The translations under genes and the position numbers were made by a program. From the NCBI RefSeq assembly GCF_002979865.1, contig NZ_PCPZ01000004.1:62001-126000 (forward strand): a DNA stretch of 64,000 bases, given 5' to 3'. Below are positions 40,634-49,344 of the stretch, piece after piece. The stretch comes from Arthrobacter sp. MYb214. GTDB taxonomy: Bacteria > Actinomycetota > Actinomycetes > Actinomycetales > Micrococcaceae. Under the pieces are notes generated by a model, which saw only the letters and a program-made list of their open reading frames with translations, was not told the origin of the DNA and made no database searches. Positions within the stretch are counted from its first letter, which is position 1, and each line of letters begins with the position of its first letter.

Positions 40634-40756
40634 ATGAAAAAGCGTCAAGACAAGCGCAAGTTCACCAACCTTGATAGCACCGAGTTCAACCGCCGCATGC
40701 GTCAGCGTGAGCTGAAGAACCACGTGCCACCAGAAATGTACCTTCGAATTCGCTAA
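40634..40756 (+). CDS. Small basic protein, 40 aa
   Basis: ATG 7-8 nt after GGAGGGA. Sequence begins MKKRQDKRKFTNLDSTEF and ends PPEMYLRIR; 13 of 40 residues are Lys or Arg. Looks like a small nucleic-acid or ribosome-associated protein, with no family recognised. Followed by two strong hairpins. The good ribosome binding site and full-length open frame support it, but only weakly. Confidence 0.5.
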   Translation: MKKRQDKRKFTNLDSTEFNRRMRQRELKNHVPPEMYLRIR

Positions 40757-40834
40757 GGCCGGCAACGCCATTACCGTTGCCCGCTAACAAGAATCCGAGG
40801 TACCCATGATGAACTCGCAAGGCATCGCCAAGAG

Positions 40835-40860
40835 GCCCGCCGGCCTGCAAGCCGGCGGGC
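40835..40860 (+). terminator. GC-rich terminator
   Basis: Perfect 10-bp stem GCCCGCCGGC / GCCGGCGGGC with 6-nt loop, followed by TTCTCC. Ends the small-ORF transcript. Confidence 0.75.
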
Positions 40861-40891
40861 TTCTCCGCATCCAGAGCACTGTCGAATACAG

Positions 40892-40923
40892 CAATGGCCA
40901 GGACCGAACGGTCCTGGCCATTG
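40892..40923. terminator. Terminator between the small ORFs and ino1
   Basis: Perfect 14-bp stem (40892-40905 / 40910-40923), loop GAAC, followed by CCTTT. Suits the leftward ino1 gene, whose stop lies 22 bp away, and could act both ways. Confidence 0.75.
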
Positions 40924-40944
40924 CCTTTCCGCTAACGCGGAGGG

Positions 40945-42030
40945 CTAGCGCTCGATGTCGCCGCGAATGAAGGCTTCCACCTTGTTGCGCGCGGTCTCAT
41001 CGTCGTACTGCTCTGGTGGCGACTTCATGAAGTAGCTCGAAGCCGACAGGATCGGACCGCCGATGCCGCGGTCCAGGGCGATCTTCGCTGCGCGTACGGC
41101 ATCGATGATCACGCCGGCCGAGTTTGGCGAGTCCCAAACTTCCAGTTTGTATTCCAGGTTGACCGGAGCATCGCCGAAGTTGCGGCCCTCGAGGCGGACG
41201 AAAGCCCACTTGCGGTCATCAAGCCATGCAACGTAGTCGCTTGGGCCGATGTGCACGTCGTCTTCGCCCAAGGCGGCGGAGGTGTTCGAGGTGACTGCCT
41301 GGGTCTTGGAGATCTTCTTGGACTCCAGGCGATCGCGCTCGAGCATGTTCTTGAAGTCCATGTTGCCGCCAACGTTCAGCTGGTAGGTGCGGTCCAGGAC
41401 AACGCCGCGGTCTTCGAACAACTTGGCCATCACGCGGTGGGTTATGGTTGCGCCGATCTGGCTCTTGATGTCGTCGCCAACGATTGGCACACCGGCGTCA
41501 GTGAACTTCTGCGCCCACTCTGGGGTGCCGGCGATGAATACTGGCAGGGCATTGACGAATGCAACGCCTGCGTCGATGGCGCACTGCGCGTAGAACTTGG
41601 CGGCCTGCTCGGAACCAACTGGCAGGTAGCAAACCAGGACATCGACTTCGTTGTCCTTCAGGGACTGGACGATGTCAACTGGCTCGGCTGCAGACTCTTC
41701 GATGGTCTCGCGGTAGTACTTGCCCAGGCCATCCAAGGTGTGGCCGCGCTGAACGGTCACTCCGGTGGTTGGAACGTCGGCAATCTTGATGGTGTTGTTC
41801 TCGCTGGCCAAGATGGCTTCCGAGAGGTCGAGCCCGACCTTCTTGGCGTCGACATCGAAGGCGGCAACGAACTGAACGTCGCCCACGTGGTACTGGCCGA
41901 ACTGCACATGCATGAGACCTGGAACCGTGGAATCAGCATCGGCGTTTCGGTAGTACTCAACACCTTGGATAAGGGAAGTGGCGCAGTTGCCTACGCCTAC
42001 GATGGCAACGCGAATCGGGTTCGCCGACAC
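40945..42030 (-). CDS. ino1: Myo-inositol-1-phosphate synthase
   Basis: 361 aa, actinobacterial Ino1. NAD motif [17 protein letters not shown] at the start, then [17 protein letters not shown] and [15 protein letters not shown], the conserved active-site segments. Converts glucose-6-phosphate to inositol-1-phosphate for phosphatidylinositol, lipoglycans and mycothiol. ATG at 42030. The 297-bp gap upstream to the glycosyltransferase cluster shows no gene. Confidence 0.95.
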   Translation of the reverse strand: MSANPIRVAIVGVGNCATSLIQGVEYYRNADADSTVPGLMHVQFGQYHVGDVQFVAAFDVDAKKVGLDLSEAILASENNTIKIADVPTTGVTVQRGHTLDGLGKYYRETIEESAAEPVDIVQSLKDNEVDVLVCYLPVGSEQAAKFYAQCAIDAGVAFVNALPVFIAGTPEWAQKFTDAGVPIVGDDIKSQIGATITHRVMAKLFEDRGVVLDRTYQLNVGGNMDFKNMLERDRLESKKISKTQAVTSNTSAALGEDDVHIGPSDYVAWLDDRKWAFVRLEGRNFGDAPVNLEYKLEVWDSPNSAGVIIDAVRAAKIALDRGIGGPILSASSYFMKSPPEQYDDETARNKVEAFIRGDIER

Positions 42031-42327
42031 ATGAACTCCTTATTGAAATGTATAAAACCTTTGGGCAATAGGGCGCGCAAAAGCGCATTGCGCAAATTGA
42101 CCCACAATGATCTTAAGTCTTAATGGAGTGCAAACATTCCCAATCGTGCCCGGTATCACCGAATAACTATCGGGGCGGCCTCTCTGGGCTAGCGAAACCG
42201 AGGTGATTACTGCACTGTCTCAGCGCAGCTGCACCAATAGCAGGTAAAGCACCTAAGGATTGGATACTACTGACAATGACGATCAATTCAGGCATTAAAG
42301 TGACTTCATGGGCTAAGACCTAGTTGG

Positions 42328-43560
42328 TCATGACCATGAGTTGGCGCCATTTTTGCGTGCTAGCCCGAACTGGTGCCGCAACTTCACCAAAACCCTGACT
42401 AGCGGTGCAGGCAACGTTGTTCTGAGGCGGTGGCGCAATGGCTGGCGGCGAATATGCGCCAGCATTTCCGGATCAGTGTGCAGCTTTCCAGCTCGAGCTC
42501 GCTGCGCGAGAATCTCTAGGGACTGAACGAAACTGTGGTCCACCCTGTGGAAGTAGTTTTCCCGCAACCAGGCTTTGGTAGGTTCACCGAAGCTCAAGCC
42601 GGCGACGTCATCCAAGGTGCCGATGACGCCGGAGGCAACAAAGACCGTATTGATCATCTGCGCGCTGACGCCGAAGTCGGAAAGGACCAGCGTTGGCAAC
42701 CCGCGATCAATGGATTCCAAGGCAGCAGTCGAAGACACTGTTACCAAGGCGCTGCCATCGGCCAATGCTTCACTCATCGATCCGGTATCGAAGCGAAGCC
42801 GCGACTCGGGCCCGATCCGCCGTTCGGACTGCAACTTCTCGAACAGCGAATCGTACGGGAACGCCTCGAGATGCGTTTGGGGCTCACCGGCCTTGGCGCG
42901 GAGCTTGACGATCACCTCAAGTTCGGGATTCATCTTGCTAGCCTGCTCGAGAGCCAGCAGGATCGACTCGCGTTCGCTCTCTTGGGCAGGTACCTTCGCT
43001 TGCGGCGCGAACACCAAGCGTTCGACCACCTGCTTTTGCGCTGGCGGGAATCCTGCCGAGTGCAAGAACGGGAGCTTGCTGACCATGATGGTCGGCTGGT
43101 GCCCTACCTGGCCTTCGATCATGAATGAGAAATCACGGGCTTCGGCATGCGAATGGCAAATGAACGCATCGCCGGCTCGACGATAGTTCCACCCCTTCTG
43201 CGTGGCGGGGAATGCCACGCCAGGCAGGGCGGAAATCAGTGCGGTGCACCGGCCATCAGTCGGCTCGGTGCGAAGCATGCGAGAGTAGATCTCGGCAACT
43301 ACCGGCCCGGTGGCCGAAGCGAAAACAATGTCTTCATCTACGGTGTCGGCTTCTAATTGGGATACGGAAATCACCTGCAGGATATCCGGATCCAGATCCG
43401 TGCCTTCAAAGGCGGCTGCGATCTGGTCGGCGGTCGGCATCACCGGGGTCCGCGCCAAATACACCTTGCGATCCCATGCGGGACCTAGGCGGTTCAGGAA
43501 GCTCGTTGCCAGCTTCAGATAGGAATCCGAGTCGGCGATGGCAAGTATTGATGGCTTCAT
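42328..43560 (-). CDS. Putative glycosyltransferase of the DUF6716 type
   Basis: 410 aa from ATG 43560. Begins KPSILAIADSDSYLKLATSFL; later parts show HSHAEARDF, FAPQAKVPAQ and a late SSTAALESIDRGLPTLVLSDFG, a GT-B donor-site-like segment common to capsule glycosyltransferases. No signal peptide. Last of the six-gene leftward cluster with neuB/neuA, so likely transfers or polymerises the nonulosonate or a neighbouring sugar. Family naming from memory; activity is inference. A longer frame to 43629 overlaps the upstream gene and lacks a better start. Confidence 0.7.
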   Translation of the reverse strand: MKPSILAIADSDSYLKLATSFLNRLGPAWDRKVYLARTPVMPTADQIAAAFEGTDLDPDILQVISVSQLEADTVDEDIVFASATGPVVAEIYSRMLRTEPTDGRCTALISALPGVAFPATQKGWNYRRAGDAFICHSHAEARDFSFMIEGQVGHQPTIMVSKLPFLHSAGFPPAQKQVVERLVFAPQAKVPAQESERESILLALEQASKMNPELEVIVKLRAKAGEPQTHLEAFPYDSLFEKLQSERRIGPESRLRFDTGSMSEALADGSALVTVSSTAALESIDRGLPTLVLSDFGVSAQMINTVFVASGVIGTLDDVAGLSFGEPTKAWLRENYFHRVDHSFVQSLEILAQRARAGKLHTDPEMLAHIRRQPLRHRLRTTLPAPLVRVLVKLRHQFGLARKNGANSWS

Positions 43561-43568
43561 CGGCTGAT

Positions 43569-44594
43569 TCACACCTTCAATGAACTGGATAGGTGCTCGC
43601 GCAACTCGGATGGGGTACCAGGGGTCCACCAGCTGTCAATCACGGCTTGCGGATAGAGGCAGCGGGCATCAGGACCCAGCAGCAGGCGCAGGGATGGAAT
43701 CACCGTGGAAGGCAAGGCGCGGATCTCCTGGCCTGGTCGCAGGACACGCAAACGCATTTCAATGGGAACGGTGTGCTCCTTGAGCACCACCTGATCAATC
43801 CTCGAGATCTTCTCCAGCAATTCGGGAGTTTCACGGCGATGCGGGAAGTACGCAACCGGGCCTTCGGAAGCGATCTGCTCAATCCAGCGCAGATACGGCT
43901 GCTCAAAAATCAGCTCATCAGCCACCATCGCCGAACCGATCAGCAAGGTAGGTTCGGTGAACTGCTCGGCTACCGGCTGGGTAGCGAGCCATTCAAACTT
44001 GTGCTGCGCGAATTTGATCCCCAGATCAGCCATCTTCTGACGGGATGCCGGGTCGACATACAGCGCTGAAACGATCAGCAGGCGATCTTCACGGGCCAGC
44101 TGGCGCAAGCGATGCCAAGTCGCCAACCCCATGGCCACGCGTGCTGCGGAATTCCTGGTCCGGGCGCGCACCAACGGGGTGGGCTCATCGGAAATGAGCT
44201 GCTTGATCAGGGCCAGCGTAGCCATGCCGTCATCGATGATCACGATTTCCTTGGCCCGTACGCCTGCCAGCAGCGTGCGCTGGATCTTGCCCGAGTAGGC
44301 GTCGCCGGTGACATACCGATCGGCAGGGCCCTTGGGCTGCGGAGGCTTACGCGCGGCCGGTTCAAAATGAACCCCTGCAGGGGCATGGTTCAGCATTGCC
44401 TGCGTCGTGGCTTCCAGGGGCATTCCCTGACGGGGGATGATCCGGATGTCCGTGCCCAGCAGCCCCGCTGCATGCGTTTCTACCGCCGAAAGCAGCTGCA
44501 GTGGCGACTCCACCCAAACGTGCGCGGTGCCGAAACGCGGGCGTGGCACCTCGTGGGTGTCATGTTGAGTCAGTTTCATCATGGTGAGGGTCAT
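43569..44594 (-). CDS. Putative glycosyltransferase (sialyltransferase-like)
   Basis: 341 aa. After HVWVESPLQLLSAVE, an opening shared with bacterial sialyltransferase-like GT-B proteins, come IVIIDDGMATLAL (acidic catalytic-site-like), YFPHRRETPELL and a C-terminal SLRLLLGPDARCLYP. These resemble the D/E-D-G and HP/HR motifs of GT52/polysialyltransferase groups. ATG (44594) overlaps the previous stop by 4 bp. In the neu cluster, hence probably acting with CMP-activated sugar; not proven. Confidence 0.65.
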   Translation of the reverse strand: MTLTMMKLTQHDTHEVPRPRFGTAHVWVESPLQLLSAVETHAAGLLGTDIRIIPRQGMPLEATTQAMLNHAPAGVHFEPAARKPPQPKGPADRYVTGDAYSGKIQRTLLAGVRAKEIVIIDDGMATLALIKQLISDEPTPLVRARTRNSAARVAMGLATWHRLRQLAREDRLLIVSALYVDPASRQKMADLGIKFAQHKFEWLATQPVAEQFTEPTLLIGSAMVADELIFEQPYLRWIEQIASEGPVAYFPHRRETPELLEKISRIDQVVLKEHTVPIEMRLRVLRPGQEIRALPSTVIPSLRLLLGPDARCLYPQAVIDSWWTPGTPSELREHLSSSLKV

Positions 44595-45934
44595 TTTGCC
44601 AGTCGGCTCAGGGATTTGGAAAGCGTGTCCAGCTGCTTGGAACCATTGCGCAGCACACGGCGCGAGGCCCCGCGGACTCTGGAAGGCAGCGAGCGGCGCG
44701 AGCTGATGTGCGCCCAGCGTGGAGGCAGCTCCAGCCTGGTGATGCGCCGGCGCTTGAAATGAGCCGAGAACTCCGGGTAGTGCGCGGACAAGAAGGACTC
44801 GGCCTGCTCGCGCAGGTGAGGCAGCTGCGCGGCCTGCATGCAGTAGGCCACGGCAGCCAGCAGTTCGGTGAGGCGGTCGCCGCCGCCATCGTGCGCCGGA
44901 ACCGCCACGTCCTGGACGAACAAGGCATGAATGATGGACAACGGGATGCGGTTGGAATTCTCGTATGGAGCCAGCGCCTGGAGCAGTCTGCCGGTGCCCA
45001 CTGCGTAGACCTCGGTATCCAGGATGTACTTGGCGGTGGCCAAGCCTGTGGAGAAGCAGGAGATCACCACGGCTGGACGTACCGCCGCGATGACGGTTTC
45101 CGCCAGATGATCGGTGCCGACCAACCGGAAATCCAGCCCCATGTCCCTGGCGGCTGCAGACAAGCGTGCCGCTGAGGTGGCGCTGGCCGATGGGTGCGCC
45201 TTGAACAGGACGGTGGAAATTTCCCGGCGGGCCACCTCGTTGAGCATTTCCAGATGCAGCTCGAATTCTTCCTCGGCATCCATCAGGCCCAAGGAACCCA
45301 GGTACTGGCCGAGGATCAGCGCACTGCCGGTTGGCAGATCGAATTCTGCCCCCTGGGCCAGTTCGCCGAAGATTGCAGCCAGGCCGCCGGTGGCCAAGAC
45401 CTCGCGCCGCGGCTCGAGCTCTGCGAGCAGGTGAGGCTGCAGTCCTGGAACCAAGTCCACATGGATGGTGCCCATGACGCGCTGGCGAAGCGGCATTGGC
45501 AATCGATTACGGGTTGGGCCATAGGACATCAAGCCGTCGGAGTGGATCCACAGCTGGGCATCAAAGAAAATACGCGCCAGCGCACGCGCCGGATTGACCT
45601 GGATGGATTCCAGAACCAAGGTCAAGGGTTCATTGCCCAGATCCCAAGCGCTGCGCAGGAGGCGTTCGAAAATATGCAGCTCGTCCTCACGCGGGTTGAA
45701 CTGTGCCGGGCGACGCGGGGAGGTCAGCGCAGCGAAATCCACCACGCGGTCAAAGCGGGCGGCAAGCTGCTCGAAGCCCGGGACTTCATCCAACGCAGTA
45801 GTCAGTTCCGGAACCTGCGAGCCGTTAGCCAAGACGAGAATTCGTTCATCTGCCTCGGGGAGCAGTCCTGCATCGGCCATCGCGGCCAGAGAAGCAAGCT
45901 GGAAATAGCTGCTGGCTTCAATCAGTGCGATCAC
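44591..45934 (-). CDS. Polysialyltransferase-family-like protein
   Basis: 447 aa, no membrane helix. Segments LWIHSDGLMSYGPTRNRLP, ILGQYLGSLGLMDAEEEF, VLFKAHPSAS and ISCFSTGLATAKY follow the order of the alpha-2,8-polysialyltransferase-like family (E/D-G, K-HP, SS/T motifs). The C-terminal about 60 residues are basic (RRITRLELPPRW). Overlaps neighbours by 4 bp on both sides. CMP-sugar use fits the neighbouring neuA. Assignment is by motif pattern only. Confidence 0.7.
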   Translation of the reverse strand: MIALIEASSYFQLASLAAMADAGLLPEADERILVLANGSQVPELTTALDEVPGFEQLAARFDRVVDFAALTSPRRPAQFNPREDELHIFERLLRSAWDLGNEPLTLVLESIQVNPARALARIFFDAQLWIHSDGLMSYGPTRNRLPMPLRQRVMGTIHVDLVPGLQPHLLAELEPRREVLATGGLAAIFGELAQGAEFDLPTGSALILGQYLGSLGLMDAEEEFELHLEMLNEVARREISTVLFKAHPSASATSAARLSAAARDMGLDFRLVGTDHLAETVIAAVRPAVVISCFSTGLATAKYILDTEVYAVGTGRLLQALAPYENSNRIPLSIIHALFVQDVAVPAHDGGGDRLTELLAAVAYCMQAAQLPHLREQAESFLSAHYPEFSAHFKRRRITRLELPPRWAHISSRRSLPSRVRGASRRVLRNGSKQLDTLSKSLSRLAK

Positions 45935-46926
45935 TTGGCGGCCCCGATCTGACCTGGCTGGAGGAAGGAGAGAATATGGCGGCGGCGGGCAACGTCCATC
46001 TCGAGGGCAACCTGGCGGGCCATCGGCGCATCAATAGTGGTGAATACCTGGCGCAGTTTCTGCTTCATTTCCAAGCGGACTTCCGGCGGGTAGTTCTTCG
46101 CGCGCTTCTCGTGGTGGCACACGATGGCGAAGAACTGCCGCATCGCCTTGGGCAGGTGGCGATCCGCGTCCGGGTGCAAGCGCACCTCGGTGAGGATCTG
46201 CGAGTAGGCCGGAATGAAGCCGAGCTGACGGTGGTCGAAGACCTGGGTCAGCGAGCCGGGCAGGCCGCGGCGGTAGAACACCCCGGGGGAGGAAACGACG
46301 GAATAGCGCTCGGTGTTCAGATGCAGCTTCCATAGCCAGAGGCGGTCTTCGGCGCTGTGCAACTGCGCGTCGAAGTACATCAGTTCGCGGGCGCGCATCA
46401 GGTCGGTGCGGTACATGCCCGCCCACACGAAGGCGTAGTCCACCATGGACGGCGAATCGATAGGTTCAATGTCATCGGCCGGGTTCAGCGGCATGCCGCG
46501 CAACGCCTGCGGGGCGCGGTGGATGACGCGATTGGTGCCGGTGACACGCACATGATCGCAACGCACGAAATCCACGTGCAGTTCGGTCAATGATTCCGCC
46601 AGGGCTTCCAAATGCTCGGGGGAGTACCAGTCGTCGGGGTCGAGGAAGGTGAAGTATTCGCCGGTGACCTGTTCCAACCCGGCATTGCGGGCGGCAGAAA
46701 CTCCGGCATTCTCAGGCAGCGAGATCAGGTTCAGGCCAGGCAATTGGTCTTGGTAGCTGCGAACCAGGGCAGCAGTCTGGTCATCGGAAGCGTCATCAAC
46801 CACGAGCACTTCCAGCTCCCAGCGTCCCAGCTTCTGCCGGACCAGCGATGACAAGGCATCGCAAATATATGCTTCTTGGTTATAGGCGGGGATAACCACG
46901 GAAATGCGCCCGGGGATCAAACTCAT
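45931..46926 (-). CDS. GT2-family glycosyltransferase
   Basis: 331 aa, GT-A fold. ISVVIPAYNQEAYICDAL at the start, LEVLVVDDASDDQT, then FLDPDDWYSPEHL with the DxD-like DPDD. A C-terminal part with basic patches follows. Likely adds a hexose or amino sugar in the surface glycan made by this cluster. ATG 46926 starts the conserved core; an in-frame ATG at 46992 lies within the terminator hairpin. Confidence 0.88.
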   Translation of the reverse strand: MSLIPGRISVVIPAYNQEAYICDALSSLVRQKLGRWELEVLVVDDASDDQTAALVRSYQDQLPGLNLISLPENAGVSAARNAGLEQVTGEYFTFLDPDDWYSPEHLEALAESLTELHVDFVRCDHVRVTGTNRVIHRAPQALRGMPLNPADDIEPIDSPSMVDYAFVWAGMYRTDLMRARELMYFDAQLHSAEDRLWLWKLHLNTERYSVVSSPGVFYRRGLPGSLTQVFDHRQLGFIPAYSQILTEVRLHPDADRHLPKAMRQFFAIVCHHEKRAKNYPPEVRLEMKQKLRQVFTTIDAPMARQVALEMDVARRRHILSFLQPGQIGAAK

Positions 46927-46964
46927 CTGTGCTTCAAGGCCTTCCTCATGCAGACAAAAATAAA

Positions 46965-46998
46965 CGGCGGTTGGACCCGTCGGTGAGTCCAACCGCCG
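46965..46998 (-). terminator. Terminator between neuB and the GT2 gene
   Basis: Perfect 12-bp stem (46965-46976 / 46987-46998) followed on the minus strand by TTTATTTTTG. It lies inside the cluster, so neuA-neuB are probably expressed above the downstream transferases, or these have their own promoter. Confidence 0.8.
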
Positions 46999-47013
46999 GA
47001 TACGTTGGCGTGC

Positions 47014-47907
47014 TTAGGCGTCGACGCGGCGCAGGCGCGAGAGCGGTGCCAGCTCGCCTGGGAAGACCTTCTTCACGCCGTCACCCATGGCCTGCTCCAG
47101 GATGCGGATGTCGCGGATCAGCGACTCGAAGCCCTTTGGCTCCAGCGACGAGGCCTGGTCCGAACCCCACATGGTGCGGTCCAAGGTGATGTGGCGCTCG
47201 ACGGTCACTGCGCCCAGGGCAACAGCAGCCAGCGAGATCTGCAGGCCGCGCTCGTGGCCCGAGTAGCCCACTGGGACCTGGTAGCGGTCGCGCAGGGTCT
47301 CGATCATGCGCAGGTTGGCCTCTTCAGGAGGCAGCGGGTAGGTGGAGGTAGCGTGCATCATGACCAGGTTCGAGGTACCCAGGGTCTCGACGGCCTTGTC
47401 GATCTGCTCGATGGTGGACATGCCGGTGGACAGGATGATCGGCTTGCCGGTCTGCGCCAGGGCCTTGAGCAGCTCGATGTCGGTGACCGATGCGGAGGCG
47501 ACCTTGTGGGTGACTGCACCCTGCTCTTCCATGAATTCGACCGATGGAACATCCCATGGCGAGGCGAAGGCGTGCAGGCCCTTGGAAGCTGCGTAGGAGA
47601 TGAGCTCCTTGTACTGCGCCTGGTCGAACTCGACGCGGTAGCGGTAGTCCAGGTAGGTCATGTCGCCCCATGGGGTGGAGCGGATCTTGTCGCGCATGTC
47701 CATCGGGGTGGAGATGTCCGGGGTGCGCTTCTGGAACTTCACTGCGTTGGCACCGGCTTCAGCAGAGATATCGATCAGCTGCTTGGCGATCTCGATGTCG
47801 CCGTTGTGGTTGATGCCGATCTCGCCGATGACGTAGACCTGCTGGCCTGCGCCAACCTGGACGTCGCCGATAGCAACAGGCTTGATGTCAGTAGTCATGG
47901 AAGTCAT
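47014..47907 (-). CDS. neuB: NeuB-type nonulosonic acid synthase without SAF domain
   Basis: 297 aa, the TIM barrel of the NeuB family: VIGEIGINHNGD, GANAVKFQKR, FASPWDVPSVEF, STGMSTIEQID, LMHATSTYP-type MMHATSTYPLP, and GYSGHERG. Condenses PEP with an aldose such as ManNAc(-6-P) or mannose-6-P. It stops right after GELAPLSRLRRVDA, so the C-terminal antifreeze-like SAF domain (about 60 residues) is missing. ATG at 47907 with AAAGG upstream; neuA ends 13 bp before it. Confidence 0.92.
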   Translation of the reverse strand: MTSMTTDIKPVAIGDVQVGAGQQVYVIGEIGINHNGDIEIAKQLIDISAEAGANAVKFQKRTPDISTPMDMRDKIRSTPWGDMTYLDYRYRVEFDQAQYKELISYAASKGLHAFASPWDVPSVEFMEEQGAVTHKVASASVTDIELLKALAQTGKPIILSTGMSTIEQIDKAVETLGTSNLVMMHATSTYPLPPEEANLRMIETLRDRYQVPVGYSGHERGLQISLAAVALGAVTVERHITLDRTMWGSDQASSLEPKGFESLIRDIRILEQAMGDGVKKVFPGELAPLSRLRRVDA

Positions 47908-47919
47908 GGGTATTGCCTT

Positions 47920-49104
47920 TCAGTGGGTGAAACTTGGAGAACTCTTGGTAGCGGTGCGTGCGGCGAGAACCAGTTCGGCTAGTTCCCGTACCGCTCCGTG
48001 CCCGCCCTTGCGGGTCAGTTTGTACCGTGCTGCCCGGTGCACATCTTCCTGGGCATCGGCCACGGTGATCGGCCAGCCGACCAATGCCATCGCGCCCAGA
48101 TCGTTGATGTCGTTGCCCACGTAGGCAACACGAGCCGGATTGATGGATTCGTCAGCCAGCCAGCGGGCCAGGTATTCGGCCTTGTTGTCGATTCCGTGGG
48201 CCACTTCGACGTTCAGCTTGGCGGCGCGGGCGGCGACAACAGGGTTGATTTCCTTGGAGAGAATAAGGAACTTCACTCCGGCAGCCCGCAACCGGGCCAC
48301 TCCCATTCCATCGGAGCGGGAGACGCGCACGGTTTCGGTTCCGTGCTCATCGACATACGCGGTGTCCGGGGTATGCACCCCGTCGAAATCCGTGATGACC
48401 GCGTCGACTTCGATCGGTTCCCGGGTGGCCGGAACGGCCAGCCCAGCGAGCAGCAGGTCTGCCTCGGTATCGATGTCGATGCCGTGCTCTGCTGGAACTT
48501 CGTGAACCCGGACCTTTCCGAAGAAACGGTGCCCTGCCTCGCGGAATCCCCGGGTATCCATCACGTAGAAGGCCCCGGTTTCGCGGAAGCGCGGTTCGCG
48601 ATCCTGGCGACGCGGACGGTGCAGCTTGTCGTGGCCTACGGCGACCGCTTCGCCCTGCGGATCCAGGCCCCAATGGAAACCGTGGTCCGCTACAGCTGCG
48701 AAGCTGACGTCGGCGCGTTTCGAAGAAACCGCCGCAATGGCTGCGTCCAGATCCTCCGGATCGATGAACGGGCTGGTGCACTGGATGAACACGGTGATCT
48801 CTGGCTGAGATTCCGCATTCGCTAGCGCGTGGAGCAGAACTGACTCGCTGCTGGCCGTGTCGCCGGCGATATCTGCCGGTCGATCGATGACTCGCGCCCC
48901 GTAGCGAAGCGCTTCGGCCTTGATCTGCTCATGGTCGGTACTGACCACGACGTCGCTGACTGCCGCCGCGGATCTGGCTGATTCGATTGCGCGGCCCAGC
49001 AGCGATTTGCCGCCGATCTCACGCAGGTTCTTAAGCCGGATGCCCTTGGATCCTCCCCTGGCGGGGATGATCGCCATGGCATTTGGCTGGTTGGTTTTGC
49101 TCAC
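47920..49104 (-). CDS. neuA: CMP-nonulosonate synthetase fused to KdsC-like phosphatase
   Basis: 394 aa, two domains. Residues about 8-225: cytidylyltransferase with IIPARGGSKGIRLKNLREI, VVSTDHEQI, IQCTSPFIDPEDLD, and GIDIDTEADL. Residues about 233-380: HAD phosphatase of the KdsC type with DFDGVHTPD, SKEINPVVAARA and GNDINDLGAM. The first domain activates the sugar with CTP; the second probably removes phosphate from the 9-phosphate precursor. First gene of the cluster. A 240-bp gap upstream leads to the divergent GT87 gene. Confidence 0.93.
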   Translation of the reverse strand: MSKTNQPNAMAIIPARGGSKGIRLKNLREIGGKSLLGRAIESARSAAAVSDVVVSTDHEQIKAEALRYGARVIDRPADIAGDTASSESVLLHALANAESQPEITVFIQCTSPFIDPEDLDAAIAAVSSKRADVSFAAVADHGFHWGLDPQGEAVAVGHDKLHRPRRQDREPRFRETGAFYVMDTRGFREAGHRFFGKVRVHEVPAEHGIDIDTEADLLLAGLAVPATREPIEVDAVITDFDGVHTPDTAYVDEHGTETVRVSRSDGMGVARLRAAGVKFLILSKEINPVVAARAAKLNVEVAHGIDNKAEYLARWLADESINPARVAYVGNDINDLGAMALVGWPITVADAQEDVHRAARYKLTRKGGHGAVRELAELVLAARTATKSSPSFTH

Positions 49105-49344
49105 GAGTAAGACGCTATGGGCACAAGTTAACTAAGAGGGGGCATCCGGGTTAACGCACGGTGAAGTGCCGGTGTAATCACCTGTTTGTTTGCTGAATGC
49201 GAGGTCAGCAAGCGTTTTACGTACCAGTAGGCGAATCCGGAAGAGGGATTTCGAGCCCTCGGAACCGCATAAAAGATCAAAGCGACTAATGAAACATGAG
49301 TGTGCAAGGCGGAGCTTAGGCACAGAACATTTAGGCTGGAGGGT

